A stretch of 64,000 nucleotides of DNA, taken from positions 5,513,943 to 5,577,942 of the forward strand of contig NC_044296.2 in the NCBI RefSeq assembly GCF_004027225.2, written 5' to 3'. Below the pieces are notes generated by a model, which was not told the origin of the DNA, did not search any database, and worked only from the letters and a program-made list of their open reading frames with translations. This document shows, piece after piece, positions 34,964 to 48,544 of the stretch. Source of the DNA: Strigops habroptila (lineage: Eukaryota > Chordata > Aves > Psittaciformes > Psittacidae). The position numbers and the translations under genes were made by a program. How positions within the stretch are numbered: position 1 is the stretch's first letter; the number at the start of each line of letters is the position of its first letter.

Positions 34964-37738
34964 ATGGTGACGGAGGAGGAGGTGGCGGCCGTGGGCCGGG
35001 CGCTGGTGGACGCGGTGCAGCCGCTGCCCGCCCGGTTCCGGGCCCTCTTCACCCTGCGCAGTCTGGGCGGCCCCGCGGCCGTGGCCTGGATCGGCCGCGC
35101 CTTCGGGGACGGCTCCGCGCTGCTGAAGCACGAGCTGGCCTATTGCCTGGGGCAGATGCAGGAGGAAGCGGCCATCCCGGTGCTCGTCCGTGTGCTGGAG
35201 GACACGAGCCAGGAGCCCATGGTCAGGCATGAGGCCGGTACGATGGCTGCGGGTGCAGGGAGAGGGCAGTCTGTGGGTGCTCCCGTCTGTACCAAACCGT
35301 TCCTGACGTGGAGCTGCTGGAGCGAGGCCAGAGGAGGCCCGGGAGCTGCTGCGAGGGCTGGAGCAGCTCTGCTCTGGAGCCAGGCTGAGAGAGCTGGGCT
35401 GGGGCAGCCTGGAGAAGAGAAGGCTCCTGAAGGGGACACCTTAGAGCAGCTCCAGTGCCTAAAGGGGCTACAAGAAACCTGGAGAGGGGCTTTGGGCAAG
35501 GGCCTGGAGAGACAGGCCAAGGGGAATGGCTTTAACCTGCCAGAGGGGAGACTGAGATGAGCTCTGAGGCAGAAGCTCTTCCCTGTGAGGGTGCTGAGGC
35601 ACTGGCACAGGGTGCCCAGAGAAGCTGTGGCTGCCCCATCCCTGGCAGTGTTCAAGGCCAGGTTGGACACAGGGGCTTGGAGCAACCTGCTCTGGTGGAA
35701 GGTGTTCTTTAAGGTCTCTTCTGATTCTTACCATTCTGTAACAGCCTCATCCAGCTTGGGTGTAATGGCTGGGAGAAGCCTGAGGAATACAACCGCTTCA
35801 CCACATAGCACTGGCTGGACTGGTTGGCTGAGCCTCCCTGTTCCCCCTGGCCAGGCTCCTGCCGTGGTGACTTCCCTGGCTGTGTCTTTTAGTACTGGTC
35901 AGTCAGGCCCATGTCCCCCTTCAGAGCAGGGTGAGGCTTTGCTGGAGAACCCAGCAGACACCCTGCTAACGCACCGACACATGCTTCCTTCAGGTGAAGC
36001 CCTGGGTGCTATTGGGAATCCCGATGTGCTGGATATCCTGAAACGCTATTCAGAGGATCCCGTGGTTGAGGTGAGGCTCTTGGCGGGGAGAAGGGGGTTC
36101 ATTTCCCCTGTGATGGGTCTGCAGGGCTTGGAGCAACCTGCTCTAGTGGAAGGTGTCCCTGCCCGTGGCAGGGGGATGGAACTGGACGAGCTTTAAGGTC
36201 CCTTCCAACACAAACCATTCCATGATTCTATGAAAAACCTCTTCCTGCGTGCTGACTCCTTGCTGTCTTAGCGAACCCATTCCCATCCATCCCACAAGGG
36301 CTCTGTCCTCATCCCTGCAGGTGGCCGAGACGTGTCAGTTGGCAGTGAGGAGACTGGAGTGGCTGCAGGAGAACAAGCACGATCCAGGCACCAGCCCCTA
36401 CCGCTCTGTGGATCCCGCTCCCCCTGCGGAGGAGACGGATGTCACCAAACTCCGTGAGACCCTCCTGGACGAGTCCCAGCCGCTGTTCGACCGCTACAGA
36501 GCCATGTTTGCCCTGCGGAACGTGGGGGGCCGCGCTGCTGTGCTGGCGCTGGCGGATGGTGAGGGCAGGCTCCGGGCTGTAACTCTCTATAGGGTAATCC
36601 AGGATTAGCCCTTCCCAAATCCAGAGCCTTGAGGCTCCTCTTGGGCTCTTCACATGTGTGTTTCTGGAGCTGCTGCCCCCTGCTTGCTTGCAGGAGCCAC
36701 ATTGCAAAGCACTCGGTGCTCTCTTGCGTTTCACAGCCCCTGTAATGTCCTCCCTTGCTCCGTGGGTCCGGGTGGGAGAGAGCACAGGCTGTAACATTGG
36801 CTTGGGACCAACCAGTCTGACCTGGTGTTTCTTGGTAGGACCCGGGCCCTACTCTCAAGTTGGAGGCTGCCAACTTCCTCCTGGGATTTGGGAATAGCTT
36901 TGGAGAGGGGAGTGAGTGTCTCCTGAGTGGGGAAGGGGTAAACCACAGCCCAGGGACTGTTTGGGCCCACGGCCCAGCGCAAGGGAAGTGCCTGAGGCTC
37001 TCCAGCCATCTGGGACGAGTTGAGAGCACATGTGCATGAGCTCCTGCTGCAGCTCTTCAGCCCTGCAGCACAGCAGGACTTGAGGTTGAGCTGCCAGCAC
37101 CCGCCAGGCACCTTGTGCTGGTGGAGCAGGGTCCATGGGCAGCGCAGGTTCCCCAGGGCAGGCAAAGGGGCCAGCAGCTCCATCGCAAGAGGGTCTCTCT
37201 GTGCCAGAGCTGCTGTGGCTGTGCAGGCTCGGAGCAGGGTGGGACACCCCTTCCCGTAGGTGTTTTGTCCCCTTCCCCAAACCCCCGTGGGTCTGTGGCA
37301 GTGACTGCCAGCTCTAACCCCCAGGGTGTGCTCCCCATGGCTTTGGGGTTGGGTGTGCGGCTCTGACCACACACCCAGTGCCCTTTGGGGCCGCGGCAGC
37401 TCACTCTCTCCTCTCCCGCAGGACTGCGCTGCAGCAGCGCCCTGTTCCGCCACGAGATCGGGTATGTGCTGGGCCAGATGCAGGACGAGGCCTGTGTCCC
37501 GCAGCTGACGGCCGCGCTGCGCAGCCCCACCGAGAGCCCCATGGTGCGCCACGAGTGCGCGGAGGCGCTGGGCTCCATCGCGCACCCCTCCTGCCTGCAG
37601 ACCCTGCGCGCCTTCGCCTGCGACGCGGAGCGCGTGGTGCGCGAGAGCTGTGAGGTGGCGCTGGACATGTTCGAGTACCAGAACGGGGACCAGTTCCAGT
37701 ATGCTGATGGGCTCTGCAGGCTGGAGGCGTCGGCCTGA
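34964..37738 (+). CDS. DOHH: DOHH, deoxyhypusine hydroxylase (complete, 4 coding exons)
   Basis: DOHH hydroxylates the deoxyhypusine side chain of eIF5A, the last step of hypusine formation, with a diiron-peroxo centre in a HEAT-repeat superhelix. Coding exons: 34964-35237, 35994-36070, 36321-36558, 37422-37738; total 301 residues against 302 in human. The four metal-binding His-Glu pairs are all present and at the human numbering: H56-E57 ([11 protein letters not shown]), H89-E90 (MVRHEAGEALG), H207-E208 ([11 protein letters not shown]) and H240-E241 ([11 protein letters not shown]). The two halves show the expected internal symmetry. The start is fixed by the MVTEEEV opening, after a short uORF in the leader. 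Intron 2 and intron 3 contain CR1 copies. Confidence 0.97.
35305..35745 (+). mobile_element. CR1 LINE, about 440-base copy in the first intron between DOHH coding exons
   Basis: Sense-oriented, from GGAGCTGCTGGAGCGAGGCC through the full 3' block to a short TTCTTACCATTCTGTA tail. Same subfamily as the copy at 13125. Confidence 0.9.
36120..36235 (+). mobile_element. CR1 LINE, short 3' end in DOHH
   Basis: Starts at GGGCTTGGAGCAACCTGCTC about 50 bases after a DOHH exon and ends with an ATTCCATGATTCTATGA tail, the clearest CR1 8-bp terminal repeat in the window. Confidence 0.9.
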
Positions 37739-41489
<3,751 letters not shown>

Positions 41490-41623
41490 CAATAAAAGCC
41501 GCCCCTTGGCCCCAGGTGCGCAGAGCAGCACCCGCACTTGCCTGTCACTGGCTGTGGGACAGGACCCACCTCGGGGTGCAGGATCCGGGGGTGCCACAGC
41601 CTTTTGCTGACCTCCCACCGAAG
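41490..41623 (+). promoter_or_regulatory. SMIM24: Possible TATA-type core promoter and 5'UTR of SMIM24
   Basis: AATAAAAGCC at 41491-41500, in otherwise GC-rich DNA about 125 bases before the SMIM24 ATG, fits a TATA-like box with a start site near 41520. The same word could instead be a stray poly(A) hexamer. Confidence 0.4.
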
Positions 41624-42509
41624 ATGCTGAGGGCCTGGCAGCCCCCCTCACTCCTGGTCTTGCTCGTCCTTGCTGCCACTGCCCAGGGACAGGACGGTAG
41701 GTGTCCCCATACTGCCCATCCCCAGTAAGACCAGTCTGTCCCAGTGCCCTGGCAGCGACCACTTTGGGGGCAGAGAGATTTGAGGGCACCCACCTGCTGC
41801 CCCAGTGCTCCCTGCTGTCCCCATGCTCTCCTGGGGACAGGTTGGCTGTGGAGCGTGGCACTGGAGGGATGGTGGGAAGGGGGTGGCGAGTATCTGGGAC
41901 CCTGTGCCGTGGGATGGGGGGTCCATCTCCTGCAGGACGGGGTTCCTCTGAAGCTGTCCCCACCCCTGTGCCCATCCCTGTCCCCATCCCCGGCTGTGCA
42001 GGCACTGGCCCCAAGGAGCTGCAGCCCTGGCTTGTCGGCCTCACGGCTGTCGTTGTCTTCCTCTTCATCGTCTTCATCGTCCTGCTCGTCAACCGGCTCT
42101 GGAAGCTCCGGATGCACAGGTTGGGGGGTGCTGGTCCGGGGTGGGGGGGAAGGGGGCGACCATGCCCAAGGCCGAGCACGGGAGCTGCAGGGAGGAGACT
42201 CCCAGGCTCCGCTCACCCCTCTGTCCCCTTGCAGGAAGCAGGGCAGCCTCCAGGACAGCCCATGGACCAACAGGTACCACGGCCCGGGCGCTGAGGGGCT
42301 GCCACGGGCCGTTCCGTCCGGGCCTCGTGGGGACGGCCACATGCCCGGCGTGCCTTGAGCACGGCCGGAGAACAGGGTGACGGCCCCGTGTGCCATTTAC
42401 CCTCCCACACAGCAGGCTGGAGCGCACCGGCCGCGCCAACCCGGCGGCTGAGAAGGGCAGCGACGAGGAGAGCGACGGCGAAGGGCGGAAGAATGCCACG
42501 CCGCTGTAA
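41624..42509 (+). CDS. SMIM24: SMIM24, small integral membrane protein 24 (complete, 4 exons)
   Basis: Exons 41624-41696, 42002-42119, 42235-42273 and 42413-42509 join to 108 residues. The first exon gives a classic signal peptide (MLRAWQPPSLLVLLVLAATA then QGQD). Next come LQPWLVGLTAVVVFLFIVFI and VLLVNRLW, matching human SMIM24 ([22 protein letters not shown], then ANRLW). The cytoplasmic tail is short and charged, ending KNATPL, and lacks the long lysine/glutamate region of the human tail. Human SMIM24 is mainly known from gut and kidney membranes; its function is not established. Position between DOHH and NFIC agrees with human. No strong AATAAA follows; AGTAAA near 42759 is a weak candidate. 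Confidence 0.9.
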
Positions 42510-43071
42510 GCCGAGGCCGGCGCCGGGACCCCCGCGTCGGGCATCGCGCCCCCAGCCCAGTCCGCGGGGCGGGAATCCACGCCGGGTTTTGCGGGTGCGG
42601 CCGCGGGGCGGGAGGTGTCGTGGGGCGGCTCCGGCTGCAGCCACAATCCGGCGTGGATCCACCGCCGCCGGCGGAGTGGATCCGGGAGGGCAGCGCAGGG
42701 ACCCCCCGCACCCCTGCATCTGGCTGGTCCCCCCGTGGCGGGAGGGAGTTGAACCCCAGTAAAGGTCCCCAGTGTCAACTGTCTGGTGTCACCGCGCCGG
42801 GGCGGGGCCTGTGGGGCTGCCCCACGCCTCGGGGGTGTCACAGGTACCCCCTGATTGGGGCGGGGCCGGTGGGGACAGCGCGGGTACCCCCAGCTTGGGG
42901 CAACGCCTTCCTACGGGTGAGGGCAATGACGTCACACCGGCGAAGCGATGATGTCACTGGAGCAAAGCAGTGGCAGTGGGGTCCCGCGGCTGCATCCCCC
43001 GTGTGCCCTATAGACTGAGTGGGAGGGGGTGATGGGCACCCATTGCCCGGCATGACCCTGGCTCCAGTGAA
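42510..43071. other. Short intergenic stretch between convergent SMIM24 and NFIC
   Basis: Contains the expected 3'UTR of SMIM24 and GC-rich unique DNA; no other gene seen. Confidence 0.5.
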
Positions 43072-43402
43072 CCCCAGTACAGCCCGGTGCAGCCCAGTAC
43101 AGCTCAGTGCACCTCAGTACAGCCCAGTGCACCCCAATCCACCCCAGTACAGCCCCGTACAGCTCAGTGCACCCCAGTACATCCCAATACGGCCCAGTAC
43201 ACCCCAGTACAGCCCAGTGCTCCCAGTGCACCTCAGCACAGCCCACCGCAGCCCAGTACAGCTCAGTACACTCCAGTGCAGCCTAGTACAGCTCAGTGCA
43301 CCCCAGTACAGCCCAGTGCACCCCAATCCACCCCAGTACAGCCCAGTGCTCCCCAGTACATCCCAATCCAGCCCAGTACAGCGCAATCCACCCCAGCGCA
43401 CC
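43072..43402. repeat. Minisatellite with CAGCCCAGTACA / CAGTGCACCCC units
   Basis: About 330 bases of regular tandem units built from CAGCCCAGTAC, CAGCTCAGTGCA and CACCCCAATCCA words, just beyond the NFIC 3' end. A 40-base island of the same repeat lies near 39.1 kb. Confidence 0.9.
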
Positions 43403-43499
43403 GCAGCGGTGCCTCGGTGCCGGTGGCAAAGGAGGGCCGGAGGCGGGCGGGAGTTGAAGCAGAGCTCGTTTAATGTTTGTACATTTTCTGGCTTTTGTC

Positions 43500-43715
43500 T
43501 TTTTTTTAATTACTTTTAATTTTTTCTTTTTTTTTTAACTTTTTTTTTTTTTCCCCGTGTCAGTTTTTGTTTTGTTTTTGGCTTTTTTTTTTCTTTTTTC
43601 TTCTTTTTTGTCTCTTTTTTTTTTTTTTTTGCATAGGGGGGAGGGGAAGAAACAACCGAAAAACCCCAAAACCCAAAAAAAAAAAAAAAAAAAAAAAGAA
43701 ACAAAACAAACAGAA
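43500..43715 (-). repeat. Poly-T block facing a poly-A block (potential hairpin near the NFIC 3' end)
   Basis: On the plus strand a T-rich run (43500-43631, longest pure T run about 43612-43630) is followed after about 45 bases by an A-rich run (43660-43710, longest about 43676-43697). In the NFIC transcript this is a U tract followed by A-rich sequence, able to pair, about 30-200 bases before the presumed poly(A) signal. Confidence 0.7.
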
Positions 43716-44179
43716 CCCCCCAAAACCCACCTCCCCCCCGCGGCGGGGATCGGCAGCGGCTGCGCGGCGGGAGAACCGAGTATCGTGATGCACCGGGGGG
43801 GGGGGGGTCCCGGGGTGTCCCGGGGTGTCAGTAACGGCTGCGGCGAAGCGAGAAGCGAGAATCCGGCTGCTCGGGGGGGTACAAAGTGGGGGGAATCCGG
43901 AGGGAGGAACATTGGGGTGCAGGGGGGATGCGGAGGGGGCGCGGAGGGTAGGACCCCCCCCAAAAGGCGGCGGGGCAGCCGGTAGCGCGGAGGCACTGCG
44001 GCAGGTTTTTGGTTTGTGAGGGGGCCCCGGCTGCCCCCCGAAAGGCGCCTTTTGGGGGGGTCCCTCCTTCTGCCGCCATTTGGGGGGTTGGAGGGGGGGA
44101 TGTGACCCCCCATTACACGCACACCCCCCTCCTGGGCTCCATCTCCGCTCCCGCCGGCCCGCTGGCACCGTGCGGGGCA

Positions 44180-44315
44180 CCCATTGGTGCTGCAGGGGGG
44201 ATACCCCAGGGTGCTGCATGGGGTCACCCCCGGGTGCTGCTGCACGGGGGTACCCATGGGTGCTGCAGGGGGGTATCCCCGGGTGCTGCAGGGGGGCATC
44301 CATGGGTGCTCCCCC
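44180..44315. repeat. Minisatellite of about 30-bp units in the NFIC 3'UTR
   Basis: Five or so units of the form GGGTGCTGCAGGGGGGTACCC with CATGGGTGCT variants. Confidence 0.8.
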
Positions 44316-44399
44316 CCCGCCCCGCAGCAGCAGGGCTTCCAAACTCAAGAATACGGGAAAAACAAACCCAAACCAGAAACAAACCGACAACGGACACGC

Positions 44400-44532
44400 C
44401 ATATATATATAGCGGGGTATGTATATATATATATAGTGATATTTATATATATATATTCCTTTGCGCTTTAAAGTACCTTTAGGTGCGTGCGGCCCGCAGG
44501 GCCCCCCTGCCCCGCAGCCCCATATATATATA
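44400..44532. repeat. (TA)n simple-repeat tracts
   Basis: ATATATAT runs at about 44402-44411, 44421-44455 and 44521-44532, separated by GC-rich DNA, within the NFIC 3'UTR. Confidence 0.85.
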
Positions 44533-47504
44533 TGTGTGTGTGCGGGGGGGGGAGCTCCTATGTACAGCGTTATTTATAGGGCACGAGGACTATTCATTAA
44601 CGGTTGAAGCCGACGAGCCTAAAAAAACCCTCGAGGAGAGGCTGTAGTGCACGAAACCCCCCGGGGGGGCCCTGGTGATTGTCGAGCGGACCCCCCCCTT
44701 CATCCCCTCATCTTATGGGACCCCTCCCCATAAGCAGCCCCGATGATGGGGGGATCATATGTGGATCTCCCCCCACCTCGCTTTGCGCCCACCCCCGCTG
44801 TGGGGTGGGGGGCGTGGAGGGGGTTAAAAACTAAAAGGGAAAACAATTAAAATAGAAATAATAATAAAAATTAGTGGTGCCTCCCCCCCTCCCCCCCCCA
44901 CTCCGAGGGCTATGGGGGGGTTTGCATATTCCCTTTGGGGGTGTCGGGGGAGCAGTGCAAAGTCCCCGGGGCGTGGGGGATAGGGGCTCCCGGACTCCCC
45001 CACAGGAAGCCTCATCCCGCCCCCCCCGCTGGGGGGGGGTGTCAAGGTGATGATTTTTTGCCTTGATTTAACATGTTTAAGGTGCGTTTCTTGCCGAGGG
45101 CGGGTTCTGGGGGGCCGCAGCAGCTGGGCTGGCCCCGGGCAAAGGCAGCAAAATGGGGTAGCCGGGGGCTTCCTTGGGGGGGGGGGGGGGGGGAGGCCCG
45201 AGGGGCGCCAGCGCCCCTCACCTCCCCCCCCAGGCCCCGCACATGCTGGGGGGCTGCCCCGGGGGGGTTCCCCCCTCCCTCCTGTCACTGGTCACCACTG
45301 CAAAAAACATTAATTTTTGTCAGTATTTTCCCATCTTTTTTCGAGCCTTAAAACCTTAAAACCTTTAAAACTCTCCTTTTGTATTTTTTTTTCCTTTTCC
45401 CCCAATTTTCTTCCTTTTTTCATTTTTCTTTTTCTTTTTCTTTTTTTTTTACTTTCCCCGAAATTCCATTATTTCAACGTCTCTCCCCCCGCTGGACGCC
45501 GATCCTCCCCTCCCCCCCCCCCCCGCCTTGCATTGTCTTTGCAGACACCAACACTGCACCTTGCATCAGGAAGAGTCTCCCACAGATGTTCCCCTTGGTG
45601 GGACCCCCAAAAAACCACACCGGGGGGGGGACCCTCGCCCATTTCCCCCTTAGTCCCCCACTAATACTTTTGGACACACACAAAAAAAACCAAACAAACC
45701 CAAAACAAACCAAACTATTAAAAATGTAAAAAAAAAAAGCCCCAAAATGTTGACATTTCTTCATCACGAAGCAGCGCCGCCGCGCGGTGCCGCCCGCCCA
45801 TCGCTGTCACGACCCGCATCAGGCCTCAGCCTCAGCAGGGCTGGGAGGGAAGGGGGTGTCTCTCCGGCCGGTGGGACGGGGGGTTTTAAGGCAAAATCTG
45901 GATTTTTGGGGGGTGTTAAGCCCCCCGCTCGGTGGTTTGCACAGGCGAGAGGAGACCTCTTGACCTGTTCCCTCCTGACCCCCCAAGATGAGGCCAATGG
46001 GGATAGATGGGGGGGCTGTGACCTGTGACCCCCCCGACACCAGCCCTTTTGGGGGGGGAGGGGCACAGCTACATTCACACGGTTCTATTCCTGTCACAAG
46101 AGCTGCCGGGCTCAGCCCTCCTGCCCTTGCACCCCATTGAAAACCAGTTCAAAAGGGGGGGAGGTCAGGATGCTGGGCCCCCTCCCACGAGGACTCAGCC
46201 ATGAGGGACCCCAACCGCATCCTCATCCATCCTGCCATGCCCAGACCCAGAGCACTGGCGGGGTTCAGGCCCGGGGAGGGGGGGGAAGCACTGCCTCCCA
46301 CCTCGCTGCCTTTGGTTGCTGGAAGCCAAAAACCAAAAGAAACCCCCCCAAAAGGGAAGGACCCCCCCCAAAAAGAGGCAAAGCGGGGGGGGTGGGGGGG
46401 CGGCTATTGCATATTCCGGTGTGTTGGCGCAGAGGGTGCATCAACTGGAAGACATTTCCGAAGGGGGGGGAAATGGGTTAAAAAAAACAATTAATAATAA
46501 TAATATAATAATAATAATAAAAGAGAGAGAAAAAGGGGATTTTTCCGGCCGAGAAGAAGCCATGCAGGAGGCGGGGGGGGGGCCCCGGGCATGCAGCGGC
46601 TCCCGCGCCCCGGCACCGGGCCCGGTAATACTGAGGCTCCGAAGGCAAAGGCACATCTTGTGGTAGAAAACTTCGTGCAAATTAGGAAAACATGGATTTC
46701 TTTTTTTGTTTTGTTTTTCTTTTTTGTTTTTTGTTTTTTTTTTTTCCTTGCGTTTTTTTCGGTTTTTCGCCCCTTTTTTTTTTTTTTTCTTTTCTTTTAT
46801 ACAGATTTTTTTTGTTGTTTTTTTTTTTTTGGTGGTTTTTTTTCCTCTTTTTTCTCTGTTGCTGAGGGGAAGGTCGAGCCGGTTACACTCTGCCATGCAC
46901 AGCATCGCCAGCGCGGCGGGGCCGAGCCGGGTCGCCAGGTCCTGGTAAAGCACCATGCACTTATAGATAGGGGGGTTTGTCCTTTTTTTTTTTTTTTTTT
47001 TTCCCTCTTTTTCTCTTTTTTTTTTTCTTTTCTTGAGGGGTTTTTGTTTTGTTTTTTTTTAATGCTTTTCTCAGATCTTTAAAAAAATAACCCCAAACCA
47101 AAGAGGGCTCCGTCACCGCCAAGCGCTTCTTTTGCCGTTTTCTCTTGTTCTCTTGCGGGTTTTCTCATTTTTCTTCTCATCTTGGATGTTTTCTCCTCTC
47201 CCGGGATTTCCTCCATCCAACCCTTCTCCTTTCCGCGGGAGCCGGGGGAGGGTTTGGCGGTGCTCCTCGCTGCCATCCCGCACATCCCACAGCCGCTTCT
47301 CTCCGTCATTCCCCGTGGGCTGCCCCCTGCGGCGCGGGGGGGGACACCAGTCTGCTCCGGGGGGACACCGGGGGTCTTCCTCATCTTCCTCCTCCCCCGC
47401 GCGGGATGGGGGCTTCCTCCAGCGCTTCCCTCCCAGTGGGGGGGATCCTCAGGAGGGGTCTCCGGGTCCGTGTCCCGTCCCCCGCAGCGGTTCAGGCACT
47501 TGGC

Positions 47505-47590
47505 GGGGGGGGGCGGAGGGGGTTTTGGGGGTGCAGGGGAGGTTTGGGGGGTGCGGAGGTGCTTTGGGGGGTGCAGGGGGGGCTCTGCCC
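47505..47590. repeat. Short G/T-rich tandem repeat
   Basis: Three units of GGTTTTGGGGGGTGCAGGGG type, about 27 bases each, in the NFIC 3'UTR. Confidence 0.7.
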
Positions 47591-48544
47591 TTGGCGTTAA
47601 AAAAAGAAAAAATCCCAAAAAACCCCAAAGCAGCCAAAGGCCGGGCTGGGGGCTCTGTCTCTTCCTCCTCCTCCTCTTCCTCCTGCTCCTCCTCTTCCTC
47701 CTCTTCTTTTTCCTCCTTTTTTTGTGATTTTTTTTTCTTTTCTTCTTTTTCTTATCTTTTTTTTTAACCATTCCCTCTTCAAAGTGCATTTCCTACAAAT
47801 GTGCAACACAATCGCACCCCCCCACCCTCCCCCCTGTACCTGTCCACAGGAATGCATAGCTCAGACACACGGACGTGTCCCCTCATCACAGCCCCCCCCC
47901 GGCGTGGGGACACGTGTGGGGGACACGGGGACACGGTAGGGGGGGAAGGGACTGGTGGGGGACCCCCAGCCCCCTTCCTCCTGTGACAAGTCGTGACAAG
48001 CCGAGCCCCGGCCACTGCAGCACCATGTCACCGTGTCACCCCCGGGGCCCCCCCGAGAGTCTGTGTGGGGCCGGGTGGGGGGACGGCGAAAGGGGGGTTT
48101 GATCTTTTCTACTCACATGGAGGCAGGACCGAGGGAGTCGGCAGCCGCTGGGGCTCAGGCGCTGCAGGAGCATCGCTGGCACGAGTTGTGTCAGGTCTCA
48201 GCGCCGGCCGATGGGGGCAAATAATAGTGTTTTTTTCTCTCCTTTTTTGTGTGTGTTTCTTTGTTTTCCGGGGGGGGAGGGGTTGGGATCCTCCTGGGCT
48301 GGGGGTGTGTTGTTTGTGTGGGGTTTTTTTGTTTTCCTTTTTGAAAAAGTTTGACCCTTTTCCTTCTTCCTTTCCCTCGCTCTTTCCTTCGGGTGTGGGT
48401 TTTACTTGTCGTCGTCGTTGTCGTCGTCGTCGTCATGAGTCCACGCTCTCCGTCGTCACCGCAAGGCTGGGCCTGGTGCTCAGGGATGTTCCTCTGGGGG
48501 TGCCTAAAGCAGAGAAGGGAGGCGAAGGGGCGGCACGGCGGCGG

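Larger units (their letters stand above)
43469..48544 (-). other. NFIC: NFIC 3'UTR, about 5 kb
   Basis: From the NFIC stop (48545) leftwards to a minus-strand ATTAAA (plus TTTAAT 43469-43474). No coding region is supported inside. It is crowded with homopolymers (poly-T/poly-A at 43500-43700, 45370-45450, 46690-47065), a (TA)n tract, GT-rich patches and TCG triplets (about 48406-48435). NFIC has a long 3'UTR in mammals too. The extent is inferred. Confidence 0.65.

Noticed and set aside
43072-43402. Possible CRISPR-like array (also considered at 49730-50125)
   Set aside because: Units are directly adjacent minisatellite copies without unique spacers, in a vertebrate genome.
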